Positions 1 through 5,867 are shown, counted from the stretch's first letter. The stretch is 8,712 nt of DNA from Bacillota bacterium (GCA_023453725.1 JAEXTB010000131.1:1-8712), one strand, 5' to 3'. Translations and numbers: made by a program. The notes: generated by a model not told the origin, from the sequence alone.

Positions 1-210
1 TACCAGGGGCGTGACAACGATGCGCGCATCAATTAGCTCAAATACGCGCATGAGCGCGGGCAGGCCGCATACGGTCAGAGGTTCTTTGGCAAGAAACTTG
101 CCGCGGCTTATGTTTGCCTCGGGTACGGTGGAAAGCGTGGTGACATCCCCGCCGCCGATATCCTCACTTAACGCCAATCGAATGATTTCTTCCATGCCGG
201 GTATCTGCAT
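1..210 (-). CDS. nadC: Nicotinate-nucleotide pyrophosphorylase (quinolinate phosphoribosyltransferase), N-terminal part, cut by window edge
   Basis: Only the first 70 codons are present; the frame is open to base 1. The family converts quinolinate plus PRPP to nicotinate mononucleotide, CO2 and pyrophosphate, the third step of de novo NAD synthesis. The visible part carries the family's N-terminal signature LSEDIGGGDVTT (residues 14-25) and the following segment GKFLAKEPLTVCGLP (37-51), which matches the start of the N-terminal barrel-like domain; the PRPP-binding C-terminal domain lies outside. The ATG at 208-210 is chosen because a very strong Shine-Dalgarno, AAGGAGG, sits just upstream and overlaps the end of nadB. 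Only 3 bases separate it from the nadB stop, so it is the last visible gene of the niaR-nadA-nadB-nadC operon and probably translationally coupled to nadB. Confidence 0.93.
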   Translation of the reverse strand, partial: MQIPGMEEIIRLALSEDIGGGDVTTLSTVPEANISRGKFLAKEPLTVCGLPALMRVFELIDARIVVTPLV

Positions 211-213
211 GTC

Positions 214-1758
214 TTACTCCTCCTTGCTGTCGCTCCTGTAATGTGCGCCAATGCTCTTTTTGCGCGCCTGTGCAGCCATAGCGATGGAACGCGCCGCCTG
301 TGCCATATTGAGCGCCTCTACGGCGTCCTTGGTGTGCAGGCTTGTATGTTCAAGCGTGTTTTCGATTTCCGCGAGTTCGTTTGCAGCGGCGGATAAACCG
401 GCCTCGTCTCGGATAATGCCGCAGCGCGTGCTCATAATGGAACGGATACGATCCTTTACTGCGGAATAGCTTTCCAGCTCCTGTGTACCCCCGCAGCGGA
501 GCATGTAGCGTGGGTGCGCATCGGGAAGCGAAAGCTCTGTTGCATGAAGTGCCGCACGGCGGCCAAATACAACGCACTCGAGAAGAGAGTTACTTGCAAG
601 TCGGTTTGCTCCGTGCACGCCCGTGCGCGCTGTTTCCCCGCAGGCATAAAGGCCGGGAAGCGACGTCTCCCCAAAAAGGCCCGTATCTATGCCGCCCATC
701 ATGTAATGCTGTACGGGGTGCACCGGGATGCAGTCTTCTGAAATATCGATCCCCCGCCGCAGACACTCTGCAAATATGGTGGGGAAGCGCTCCTGTAAAA
801 ATGCGCGAGGCTGGTGTGTGATATCAAGGTACACAATCCGCTCCCCGGATGCAATAAGCTCTCGGTATATGGCGCGCGCCACGATATCGCGCGGGGCCAA
901 GTCTGCCATAGGATGTATGCCCTGCATAAAATAGACTCCGGCGCTGTTTACAAGCCGTGCGCCTTCTCCGCGCAGCGCTTCGGATACCAGAAAAGAGCGG
1001 CCCTGCGCATCCGGTCCGGAAAGAACGGTGGGGTGGAACTGCACAAATTCCATATCCTTAAGCGGTACGCCCGCGCGCAAGGCAGCGGCCATGCCATCCC
1101 CAGTGGCGCAAACGGCATTCGTACTGTCCTCATAGACGCGCCCGATGCCGCCTGTTGCAAGGACAATGCGCCGGGTCTTAATCAGCAATGTTTCATCATC
1201 GCCTGTCAGCATAAGCGCGCCGGTTACGCCATATTGGTCGGTGAGGATATCGGTGAGCAGCACACAATCGATAAAACGGATATTTTCCCGCTTCCTTGCT
1301 TCTTTCAACAATGTTTCGGTCAGATGCAGGCCGGTAGCGTCCCCGCCACAGTGCAGGATACGCCGTTCCTTATGGCCGCCCTCGCGGGTGCGGAGAAGCT
1401 CTCCGTTTTTACGGTCAAACGGTACGCCCAGGTCAATGAGACGCTCAATGTTCCCGGCGGCTTCGCTGACAAGAATGCGCACCGCCGCTTCATCGCATAA
1501 GCCCGCGCCTGCGACAAGCGTGTCCAGTACATGCCCTTCCCGGAGCGTATCGTTATACTGTGTGACGGCGGAAATGCCGCCTTGCGCGTACATGGAATTG
1601 CTGATTTCTCCGCCTGATTTATCCAGTACTACGCACTGGAAAGCAGACGGAAAATTGAGCGCCGCATAGAGCCCTGCAGCACCCGAGCCCGCGATGAGCA
1701 CATCTGCTTCAAGCTGCCCGGCGTTGGCAGTGCGGGTCTCCAGGATTGGTAGCGTCAT
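214..1758 (-). CDS. nadB: L-aspartate oxidase
   Basis: A 514-residue flavoprotein, full length for the family, that oxidises L-aspartate to iminoaspartate, the substrate of NadA. FAD in these enzymes is reoxidised by O2 or by fumarate, the latter suiting an anaerobe. Visible motifs: the FAD dinucleotide-binding GSGAAGLYAA (24-33), the substrate-loop REGGH (125-129), MEFVQFHPT (236-244), SEALRGEGARL (259-269), APRDIVARA (288-296, with the likely catalytic Arg290), HYMMGGI (351-357), HGANRLASNSLLE (382-394, Arg386 matching a substrate-binding Arg) and the C-terminal GAHYRSD (504-510) typical of NadB rather than of succinate dehydrogenase flavoprotein. The ATG start has GAAAGGA upstream at good spacing. 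It lies 14 bases after the nadA stop and 3 before nadC, so it is in one transcript with both. Confidence 0.97.
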   Translation of the reverse strand: MTLPILETRTANAGQLEADVLIAGSGAAGLYAALNFPSAFQCVVLDKSGGEISNSMYAQGGISAVTQYNDTLREGHVLDTLVAGAGLCDEAAVRILVSEAAGNIERLIDLGVPFDRKNGELLRTREGGHKERRILHCGGDATGLHLTETLLKEARKRENIRFIDCVLLTDILTDQYGVTGALMLTGDDETLLIKTRRIVLATGGIGRVYEDSTNAVCATGDGMAAALRAGVPLKDMEFVQFHPTVLSGPDAQGRSFLVSEALRGEGARLVNSAGVYFMQGIHPMADLAPRDIVARAIYRELIASGERIVYLDITHQPRAFLQERFPTIFAECLRRGIDISEDCIPVHPVQHYMMGGIDTGLFGETSLPGLYACGETARTGVHGANRLASNSLLECVVFGRRAALHATELSLPDAHPRYMLRCGGTQELESYSAVKDRIRSIMSTRCGIIRDEAGLSAAANELAEIENTLEHTSLHTKDAVEALNMAQAARSIAMAAQARKKSIGAHYRSDSKEE

Positions 1759-1772
1759 ACTAGTCCTTTCGG

Positions 1773-2678
1773 TTAAACAGGGACGGAGAACATCCGGTCC
1801 AAACTTTTCAGTGCTTTGCGCGCAAGCTCTTCATCCACCGTGATTTCATGCTGCATCTGCTCCAGAGCTGTCAGCACGCTGTCAAGGCGCGTTTTTTTCA
1901 TATTGGGGCAGACCTGCGTTCTTCCGGTGTTATAGAACCGCTTGTCAGGGCAGAGTTTACTAAGCCGGTGCAGCACGCCCTCTTCGGTGCCGATCAGGAA
2001 TTCCTTCGCGTCTGAGCGGATGGCTTCCGCAATAATCTGGGAGGTGCTCCCAGCAAAGTCAGCCAACGAGACGACGCCGGGGAGACATTCCGGGTGCACA
2101 AGCACTTTTGCGTTGGGCAGGGCTTTGCGTGCGGCCATAACGTCCTCCGGTTTGATACGGCAGTGCGTGGGGCAGAACCCATCCGGCAGAATAAAGCGTT
2201 TTTGCGGCAGGAACTGCGCAATATAGCCGCCCAGACACTGGTCGGGTACGAATATGATTTCCTCCTCCTCAAGCGACATCGCGATTTTAAGCGCGTTGGA
2301 GGATGTGCAGCAGATATCGCTCGCGGCCTTGACGGCGACGTCCGAGTTGACGTAGCACATGACGGCGGCGTTTGGGTGTTCCTCTCTCAGACGCAGCACC
2401 TCTTCTGCGGTGATCATATCCGCCATGGGGCAGCCTGCGTCTAAAGCGGGGAGAAGCACGGTTTTCTTGGGGTTTAATATCTTTGCTGTTTCCGCCATAA
2501 AGCGCACGCCGCAGAACACAATCACATCTTCCTTAGCGTCCCGCGCAGCTTTTGCAAGTTCGAGAGAATCTCCAACGACATCCGCGATATCCTGTATCTC
2601 GCCCAGTTGGTAGAAATGCGCCAAAATAAGCGCATTGCGTTCTTTCTTTAATGTTTGTATTGCCTGTAAGACTTCCAT
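1773..2678 (-). CDS. nadA: Quinolinate synthase, [4Fe-4S] enzyme
   Basis: A 301-residue protein of the compact NadA form. It condenses iminoaspartate with dihydroxyacetone phosphate to quinolinate in the cytoplasm, using an oxygen-sensitive [4Fe-4S] cluster held by three cysteines. The three expected cluster cysteines are visible as Cys83 (DAGCPMADM), Cys169 (GFCPTH) and Cys257 (TQVCPNM). Substrate-site residues known from the family are also in place: His21 and Tyr23 (AHFYQ), Tyr109 and Asn111 (CYVNSD), His172, His195 and Glu197 (VHPEC), and Ser211-Thr212 (GSTS). The ATG at 2676-2678 follows AAAGGTG. It sits between niaR (63-base gap) and nadB (14-base gap) and is co-transcribed with them; a GC-rich hairpin lies in the gap to niaR. 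Confidence 0.97.
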   Translation of the reverse strand: MEVLQAIQTLKKERNALILAHFYQLGEIQDIADVVGDSLELAKAARDAKEDVIVFCGVRFMAETAKILNPKKTVLLPALDAGCPMADMITAEEVLRLREEHPNAAVMCYVNSDVAVKAASDICCTSSNALKIAMSLEEEEIIFVPDQCLGGYIAQFLPQKRFILPDGFCPTHCRIKPEDVMAARKALPNAKVLVHPECLPGVVSLADFAGSTSQIIAEAIRSDAKEFLIGTEEGVLHRLSKLCPDKRFYNTGRTQVCPNMKKTRLDSVLTALEQMQHEITVDEELARKALKSLDRMFSVPV

Positions 2679-2701
2679 GTGTGTTCACCTTTCGTTTCTT
2701 T

Positions 2702-2728
2702 GGCGGCGGGATCGGTATGCGCGCCGCC
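2702..2728 (-). other. GC-rich stem-loop between niaR and nadA
   Basis: GGCGGCG (2702-2708) and CGCCGCC (2722-2728) form a seven-pair all-GC stem with a 13-base loop. In the operon mRNA it lies between the niaR stop and the nadA Shine-Dalgarno. There is no run of U after it on either strand, so it is not a normal rho-independent terminator. It could be a processing or mRNA-stability element, or chance in a GC-rich gap. Confidence 0.4.
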
Positions 2729-2741
2729 GGGAAGGAGGGTA

Positions 2742-3260
2742 CTATGAAATCAGTATGCCCGCATCGGAAAGCGCCCGCTCAATTTCGTCCAATACCTGGT
2801 CGCTGGGTGCCTCGATGGTATGCATGTGGATACCGCCTGTCATGGCGGAAAGCATCTGTACGCCGGGGCGTCCAAGCTGTTCTACGAGCGCTTCCACTGC
2901 CTCGGGTGTACGCAGCATCAAAGAGCCGGTAAGTTCTCCATAGATAGGATGCTCCACAATCACATCCCGCACGGTACCGCCGGCACGGACAATGATCATC
3001 AGCTCTTCCTTCGCACTCTCAAGCGAGCTGTGTCTGCAGGAAAGCACCCGAAGCGGCCGGGGCGCTGAACCCTTGTCCACCCATACATAGCCTGCGGGCG
3101 TAGCAAGAATTGGTGCGCCACCCGCGCGCAGAACGGCAACGTCCTGTACGACTACCTGGCGGGTAACGCCCATACGCGCGGCAAGATCGCCTCCTGTTAC
3201 GGGGGCTGTAGAGGCCGCAATGTGCCTGCCTATGTGTTTTCGCCTTGCCTCGGTATCCAA
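2742..3260 (-). CDS. niaR: Niacin-responsive transcriptional repressor NiaR (YrxA family: winged helix plus 3H domain)
   Basis: A 172-residue regulator. The N-terminal part (about 5-62) is a winged helix-turn-helix of the HTH_11 type, with the recognition region GDLAARMGVTRQVVVQDV (24-41). The C-terminal part (about 70-170) is the 3H domain that binds nicotinic acid and a metal: CRH (His77), an ESAKEE segment (Glu85), EHPIYGEL (His104) and GGIHMHTIEA (His145, His147). His77, Glu85, His145 and His147 line up with the metal ligands described for the Thermotoga protein. NiaR members repress NAD synthesis or niacin uptake genes when niacin is present. The start is a TTG at 3258-3260: AAAGGGAG lies just upstream, and an in-frame TAG 18 bases before it leaves no earlier ATG. 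It is the first gene of the nadABC operon and sits behind a promoter with a tandem palindrome, so autoregulation is expected. Confidence 0.93.
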   Translation of the reverse strand: MDTEARRKHIGRHIAASTAPVTGGDLAARMGVTRQVVVQDVAVLRAGGAPILATPAGYVWVDKGSAPRPLRVLSCRHSSLESAKEELMIIVRAGGTVRDVIVEHPIYGELTGSLMLRTPEAVEALVEQLGRPGVQMLSAMTGGIHMHTIEAPSDQVLDEIERALSDAGILIS

Positions 3261-3291
3261 TATGCATCTCCCTTTGCGCTAATTATGTTCC

Positions 3292-3320
3292 ATTATAACG
3301 GCTGATAGCGAAAAGAGCAA
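3292..3320 (-). promoter_or_regulatory. Promoter of the niaR-nadABC operon
   Basis: Read on the minus strand: a perfect -10 box TATAAT (3292-3297), 17 bases of spacing, and a weak -35 TTGCTC (3315-3320). Transcription would start near 3285, leaving a leader of about 25 bases before the TTG start of niaR. The -35 touches the palindromic operator candidate at 3320-3339. Confidence 0.75.
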
Positions 3321-3339
3321 CAGCTGTATAGACAGCTGT
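3320..3339. promoter_or_regulatory. Candidate NiaR operator (tandem palindromes)
   Basis: Two identical 8-base palindromes, ACAGCTGT, separated by four bases (ATAG), give a 12-base centre-to-centre spacing. The whole site therefore has the shape ACAnnTGT-n4-ACAnnTGT, which agrees with my general recollection of NiaR sites in Bacillus and Clostridium relatives; I could not check this. It abuts the -35 box of the niaR promoter, where a bound repressor would block RNA polymerase. Confidence 0.65.
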
Positions 3340-3385
3340 AAGGACGGCTTTTTACGGAATAAGTGATAAAAAATGAATACAGAGC

Positions 3386-3435
3386 GGCCACGCATACGAC
3401 AATTTCCGGCAAGTTTCGCTTGTGATGCCGTGGCC
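3386..3435. repeat. Imperfect inverted repeat in the niaR/HAD intergenic region
   Basis: GGCCACG (3386-3392) pairs with CGTGGCC (3429-3435). CAT/ATG pairs extend the stem after a small bulge, and ACAA/TTGT pair further in. The right arm overlaps the spacer of the likely HAD promoter. No U-run follows closely on the plus strand; on the minus strand a T6 run lies about 13 bases after the stem. It may be a regulatory palindrome or a structured RNA; the role is unknown. Confidence 0.4.
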
Positions 3436-3449
3436 CCCTTTGCTATGAT
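3420..3449 (+). promoter_or_regulatory. Promoter of the HAD phosphatase gene
   Basis: An extended -10 element TGCTATGAT (3441-3449) is preceded at 18 bases by TTGTGA (3420-3425), a 4/6 match to the -35 consensus. It would start transcription about 25 bases before the ATG at 3483. Confidence 0.6.
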
Positions 3450-3482
3450 AGGGATACAATATACATCGGAAAGTGGAATAGA

Positions 3483-4301
3483 ATGCGAAACAATCGTTAC
3501 CGCGTACTGGCTCTGGATTTAGATGGCACGCTCACCAACGCAAAAAAAGAAGTGACCCCGCGCACAAAAAGTGCCATCCGCAGGGCAATTGACGCTGGCG
3601 TTGCGGTGGTGCTTGCTTCCGGAAGGCCACTCATGGGCGTTGCACCCGTGGCACAAGAACTCGAACTTGATCGGCTGGGAGGGTATATCCTTTGCTACAA
3701 CGGCGCGCTCATATTGGAGTGCCGCACCAATGCCCCTGTATTTCAGCGCTATCTCCCTGCGGATGCCGTGCGGAAGGTATGCGAATGGGCAAACGGAAAG
3801 AAGGTATATCCGCTCGCGTATGACACCCAAGGCGTGATTACGCCTTGCCCGGAGAACCGGTATGTGCATGCGGAAGCGTATAACAACAACCTCAGTATCC
3901 GTTTGGTGGAGGATCTGCCGGGTTTCATCGATTATCCGGTTGAGAAAATAATGTTGGTGGGTGAACCGGTCGATGTGCAAAGCGCGATGGAAGAACTCAA
4001 AACCCGCTTTTCCGGCGAGTTGAATATATTTGGTTCCGAACCGTATTTTATTGAAGTGATGCCGCTTGAAGTAGATAAGGCGTTTGCGCTTGATGTGCTG
4101 CTACGCCATCTTCATACCACGCGTGAAGCACTCATCGCCTGCGGAGACGGCATGAATGACCTCCCGATGCTTCGCATCGCAGGCTTAAGCGTTGCGATGG
4201 ACAATGCCCGCACTGCGGTGAAGGAGCTTGCGCACTTTGTCACGCGCTCCAACGAAGAGGACGGCGTGGCCCATGTGATTGAGCGGTTTATTGGCGTATA
4301 G
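3483..4301 (+). CDS. Cof-type HAD-IIB family hydrolase (sugar-phosphate/nucleotide phosphatase-like)
   Basis: A 272-residue soluble protein, normal length for Cof/YidA-type haloacid dehalogenase phosphatases. All four catalytic motifs are visible: motif I DLDGT (12-16; nucleophile Asp12, general acid Asp14), motif II ASGR (Ser46), motif III Lys199 in EVDKAFAL, and motif IV GDGMND (221-226; Mg-binding Asp222 and Asp226). The segment between motifs II and III (about 85-190) is the C2B-type cap that sets substrate choice. Motif III usually reads KGxAL; here the Gly is Ala, a mild departure. The substrate cannot be told from sequence; relatives act on phosphosugars, FMN or pyridoxal phosphate. 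It is transcribed alone, divergent from niaR, with a purine-rich but modest ribosome binding site (GGAAAGTGGAA) before the ATG. Confidence 0.9.
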   Translation: MRNNRYRVLALDLDGTLTNAKKEVTPRTKSAIRRAIDAGVAVVLASGRPLMGVAPVAQELELDRLGGYILCYNGALILECRTNAPVFQRYLPADAVRKVCEWANGKKVYPLAYDTQGVITPCPENRYVHAEAYNNNLSIRLVEDLPGFIDYPVEKIMLVGEPVDVQSAMEELKTRFSGELNIFGSEPYFIEVMPLEVDKAFALDVLLRHLHTTREALIACGDGMNDLPMLRIAGLSVAMDNARTAVKELAHFVTRSNEEDGVAHVIERFIGV

Positions 4302-4330
4302 CAGGCATATTATTTTGAAACCGCGGTAAA

Positions 4331-4360
4331 TTTGCATGCAAACCATCCGATATATACAAT
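4331..4360 (+). promoter_or_regulatory. Hemerythrin promoter with overlapping 12-base palindrome
   Basis: A -10 TACAAT (4355-4360) lies 17 bases after TTGCAT (4332-4337). The -35 lies inside a perfect 12-base palindrome, TTTGCATGCAAA (4331-4342), which could be an operator for an unidentified regulator. The promoter falls in the 88-base gap after the HAD gene, so the hemerythrin gene is probably its own unit. Confidence 0.5.
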
Positions 4361-4389
4361 GAGGTAGTACTGAAAGGATGTGTTTAAAT

Positions 4390-4788
4390 ATGCCGTGGAC
4401 TCCTAATCTTTCTGTTGGTGTTGCAACGATTGATGACCAGCACAAAACCTGGTTTGACAAAGCGGATGCGTTGTTTGAGGCGGGGAAAAATCGCAAATCT
4501 GCCGAATATATCGGCGAGCTGCTCAATTTTTTGGATAGCTATACAAAACTGCATTTTTCAGATGAAGAGCGGTATATGCTCTCCATCAAATATCCCGATT
4601 ATGAGCTCCAAAAAAAGGCGCATACGGATTTTCTTGCCCGGTTAACAAAGCTCAAGGACGAATATGCAAAGTCCGGCGGCAATATCCTGGTGATCCTCGA
4701 AGCAAACCAGGTTATGATCCAGTGGCTTACCCAGCATATCTCAGGCATGGATAAAAAGATCGGCGATTACGCGAAGACGCTGAAATAA
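4390..4788 (+). CDS. Bacteriohemerythrin (single-domain, non-heme di-iron O2-binding protein)
   Basis: A 132-residue four-helix-bundle protein. The family holds a di-iron site and binds O2, serving as oxygen store, scavenger or sensor; in an anaerobe scavenging is most likely. The N-terminal WTPNLSVGVATIDDQH (3-18) is diagnostic. Ligands by spacing: His18, His55 and Glu59 (HFSDEE), His78 (KKAH), His116 and Asp121 (HISGMD). The position four residues before His78, normally His, is Gln74 (codon CAA). There is no fused sensor domain or signal peptide. An in-frame ATG at 4378 would add four residues, but the AAAGGA at 4373-4378 overlaps it. The ATG at 4390 fits the family start (M-x-W-T-P) with AAAGGA 11 bases upstream, a slightly long spacing. 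A strong terminator follows. Confidence 0.92.
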   Translation: MPWTPNLSVGVATIDDQHKTWFDKADALFEAGKNRKSAEYIGELLNFLDSYTKLHFSDEERYMLSIKYPDYELQKKAHTDFLARLTKLKDEYAKSGGNILVILEANQVMIQWLTQHISGMDKKIGDYAKTLK

Positions 4789-4812
4789 TTCAGCCGAACA
4801 CGGTTATGCAAA

Positions 4813-4846
4813 AAAAACCTTCCCGCGAACATACGGGAAGGTTTTT
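4813..4846. terminator. Bidirectional rho-independent terminator
   Basis: AAAAACCTTCCCG (4813-4825) pairs with CGGGAAGGTTTTT (4834-4846), a 13-pair stem with an 8-base loop. T5 ends the plus-strand arm, and on the minus strand the run of eight A at 4810-4817 gives U8. It sits between the convergent hemerythrin (+) and ECF S component (-) genes and can end both transcripts. Confidence 0.93.
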
Positions 4847-4866
4847 GATATGGCCGCGTAATAAGT

Positions 4867-5355
4867 TCAGCGATTCATAAGCCGGTTGGTCAGGCGGATT
4901 GCGGCATACCCAAGCAATATGCCCACCGCGTACTGGATACCGTTGAGCGGAAGGCTCGCCGCGGCCGTTTGGGCACCATACAGGAACGTTTCAAACAGAA
5001 AATATCCTGCGGGCATCAAAAGACCCGCGCACAACAGCGCAGGGAGAGTCTTTTTCCACCGGGAGATCAGAAGAGACGCAAGCAGCGCCATACCGCCTTT
5101 GATTAGAAATGTCGGCCCCGCATACATTGCGCTGCCTAATAAAAGATCCGCAAGCCCGCTGCCTACAGCCGCCGCAAGCGCACCCCACGGTGAGCCAAGC
5201 AGGGAGGCGGAAAGATATACGCCCACGTCGCCAAGGTTGATGTATGCGCCCGCTACACCGGGGATCGGAAAATAGGTGACAATGGTCAATATCACAACAA
5301 CTGCCGCCAGCAGTCCTGCAAGCGCCAGACGGTTGACCGGCTTGTGCATATTCAA
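4867..5355 (-). CDS. ECF transporter S component (substrate-binding membrane subunit), vitamin specificity unknown
   Basis: A 162-residue very hydrophobic protein with about six membrane segments (roughly 8-29, 43-54, 57-75, 79-98, 103-125, 137-155). The conserved features are YINLGDVGVYLSASLLG (38-54) and the SGLADLLLGS...YAGPTFLIKGGMA stretch (66-90), typical of the ECF-ribofla_trS/HMP-like S-component group. Such S components bind a vitamin or precursor outside the cell and work with a shared EcfT and two EcfA ATPases encoded elsewhere; none of these is in the window. The substrate (riboflavin, a thiamin precursor, a pyridoxine or a queuosine precursor) cannot be decided. No ACAnnTGT-type tandem site is at its promoter, which weakly argues against niacin. 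The TTG at 5353-5355 is chosen because AGGAGGA lies 7 bases upstream; the in-frame ATG at 5349 would be 13 bases away. Confidence 0.88.
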   Translation of the reverse strand: MNMHKPVNRLALAGLLAAVVVILTIVTYFPIPGVAGAYINLGDVGVYLSASLLGSPWGALAAAVGSGLADLLLGSAMYAGPTFLIKGGMALLASLLISRWKKTLPALLCAGLLMPAGYFLFETFLYGAQTAAASLPLNGIQYAVGILLGYAAIRLTNRLMNR

Positions 5356-5384
5356 AGTACCGTCCTCCTGAAACCTTTTGATCC

Positions 5385-5413
5385 GTTATACCATTTCACA
5401 TTGTTCCGGTCAA
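5385..5413 (-). promoter_or_regulatory. Promoter of the ECF S component gene
   Basis: On the minus strand: TTGACC (5408-5413), 17 bases, then TATAAC (5385-5390) with an upstream TGG giving an extended -10. This is a near-consensus promoter. The leader would be only about 25 bases, too short for a riboswitch, so no TPP- or FMN-riboswitch control is visible. Confidence 0.85.
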
Positions 5414-5433
5414 GTATTGGTGAAAAGTTTAAA

Positions 5434-5458
5434 ACATGCATTTGGATGACAGGCATGT
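5434..5458. repeat. Short inverted repeat upstream of the ECF S component promoter
   Basis: ACATGC (5434-5439) and GCATGT (5453-5458) are separated by 13 bases and lie about 20 bases upstream of the -35 box of the S-component promoter. It could be a regulator site, but six-base arms can arise by chance. Confidence 0.25.
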
Positions 5459-5481
5459 GTAAAGCTATAGTTGCAGTACTC

Positions 5482-5510
5482 AAAAACAGGATGCCATCGG
5501 CATCCTGTTT
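5482..5510 (-). terminator. Rho-independent terminator of the small cysteine-rich protein gene
   Basis: AAACAGGATGCC (5484-5495) pairs with GGCATCCTGTTT (5499-5510), a 12-pair stem with a 3-base loop. On the minus strand it is followed by T5 (complement of A at 5482-5486). It lies 22 bases after the stop of the 5533-5757 gene. On the plus strand there is no clean U-run. Confidence 0.88.
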
Positions 5511-5532
5511 ACTTTCCCTAAAATGGTTTCTC

Positions 5533-5757
5533 TTAGTTGCAGCCGCAGCCGCAGGAGGTATCCCTCACGCAGGAGGTCGTGTCCCTGGTATTGCACAGGA
5601 GCAGCAGCGCGATGATGATAAGGAAATTATCCCCGCAGACGGCGTCCCGGATGTTATCGAGGATGGGACTATCGTTACAGAGGAATATCAACAGGATAAT
5701 AATCCACCACCAGTTGTTGAAGTTGTTATCACTAGTGAAGTTACCGAAACAGCCCAT
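5533..5757 (-). CDS. Small cysteine-rich hydrophobic protein, function unknown
   Basis: A 74-residue protein I do not recognise. It begins MGCFGNFTSDNNFNNWWW, followed by a hydrophobic stretch IIILLIFL (19-26), a polar middle NDSPILDNIRDAVCGDN (28-44), a second hydrophobic stretch FLIIIALLLL (45-54), and a cysteine-rich tail ending CGCGCN. Cysteines are at 3, 27, 41, 55, 63, 69, 71 and 73. Both hydrophobic stretches are short for a membrane span and each ends in Cys-Asn (27-28, 55-56), hinting at an internal duplication. The start is the ATG at 5755-5757 with a near-ideal AAGGAGG 8 bases upstream; a longer frame from 5823 has no such support. The strong Shine-Dalgarno and the dedicated terminator make a real gene likely. 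Possible roles include a membrane peptide, a spore-associated protein or a metal-binding protein; none can be shown. Confidence 0.8.
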   Translation of the reverse strand: MGCFGNFTSDNNFNNWWWIIILLIFLCNDSPILDNIRDAVCGDNFLIIIALLLLCNTRDTTSCVRDTSCGCGCN

Positions 5758-5826
5758 ACAAAAAGCCTCCTTGTTTTTTGAGCGATTGGCGTTGGTTCGA
5801 CGCCGATGGTATATTGTACGCACAGG

Positions 5827-5867
5827 TGCAAAAATTGGTTACAAAGCCGCGCCGCTGTGTTTTTGCA
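5827..5867. repeat. Inverted repeat TGCAAAAA / TTTTTGCA
   Basis: TGCAAAAA (5827-5834) and TTTTTGCA (5860-5867) form an exact 8-base inverted repeat with 25 bases between. It lies in the divergent gap between the small cysteine-rich protein gene and the HMA gene. A second pairing, CACAG (5821-5825) with CTGTG (5855-5859), competes with it. It may be a regulatory or structural element; the role is unknown. Confidence 0.3.

Noticed and set aside
814..1500. A 228-codon plus-strand frame antisense to nadB
   Set aside because: It lies wholly within the well-supported nadB gene, and its translation has the composition of a shadow frame with no recognisable domain.
2729..2932. A GGAAGGAGG followed by ATG on the plus strand (ATG at 2744), opening a frame of about 62 codons antisense to niaR
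   Set aside because: The ribosome-site resemblance is striking, but the frame runs antisense through the conserved 3H domain of niaR and its translation, rich in Arg and Pro, looks like noise.
4378..4389. Earlier ATG for the hemerythrin gene
   Set aside because: It overlaps its own AAAGGA, and the family start (M-x-W-T-P) begins at the next ATG.
5356..5532. Possible riboswitch in front of the ECF S component
   Set aside because: The near-consensus promoter lies about 30 bases from the start codon, so the leader is too short to hold an aptamer.
5344..5781. A 145-codon plus-strand frame overlapping the S component start and the small cysteine-rich gene
   Set aside because: It crosses a promoter, a terminator and a well-supported minus-strand gene, and has no plausible ribosome site.
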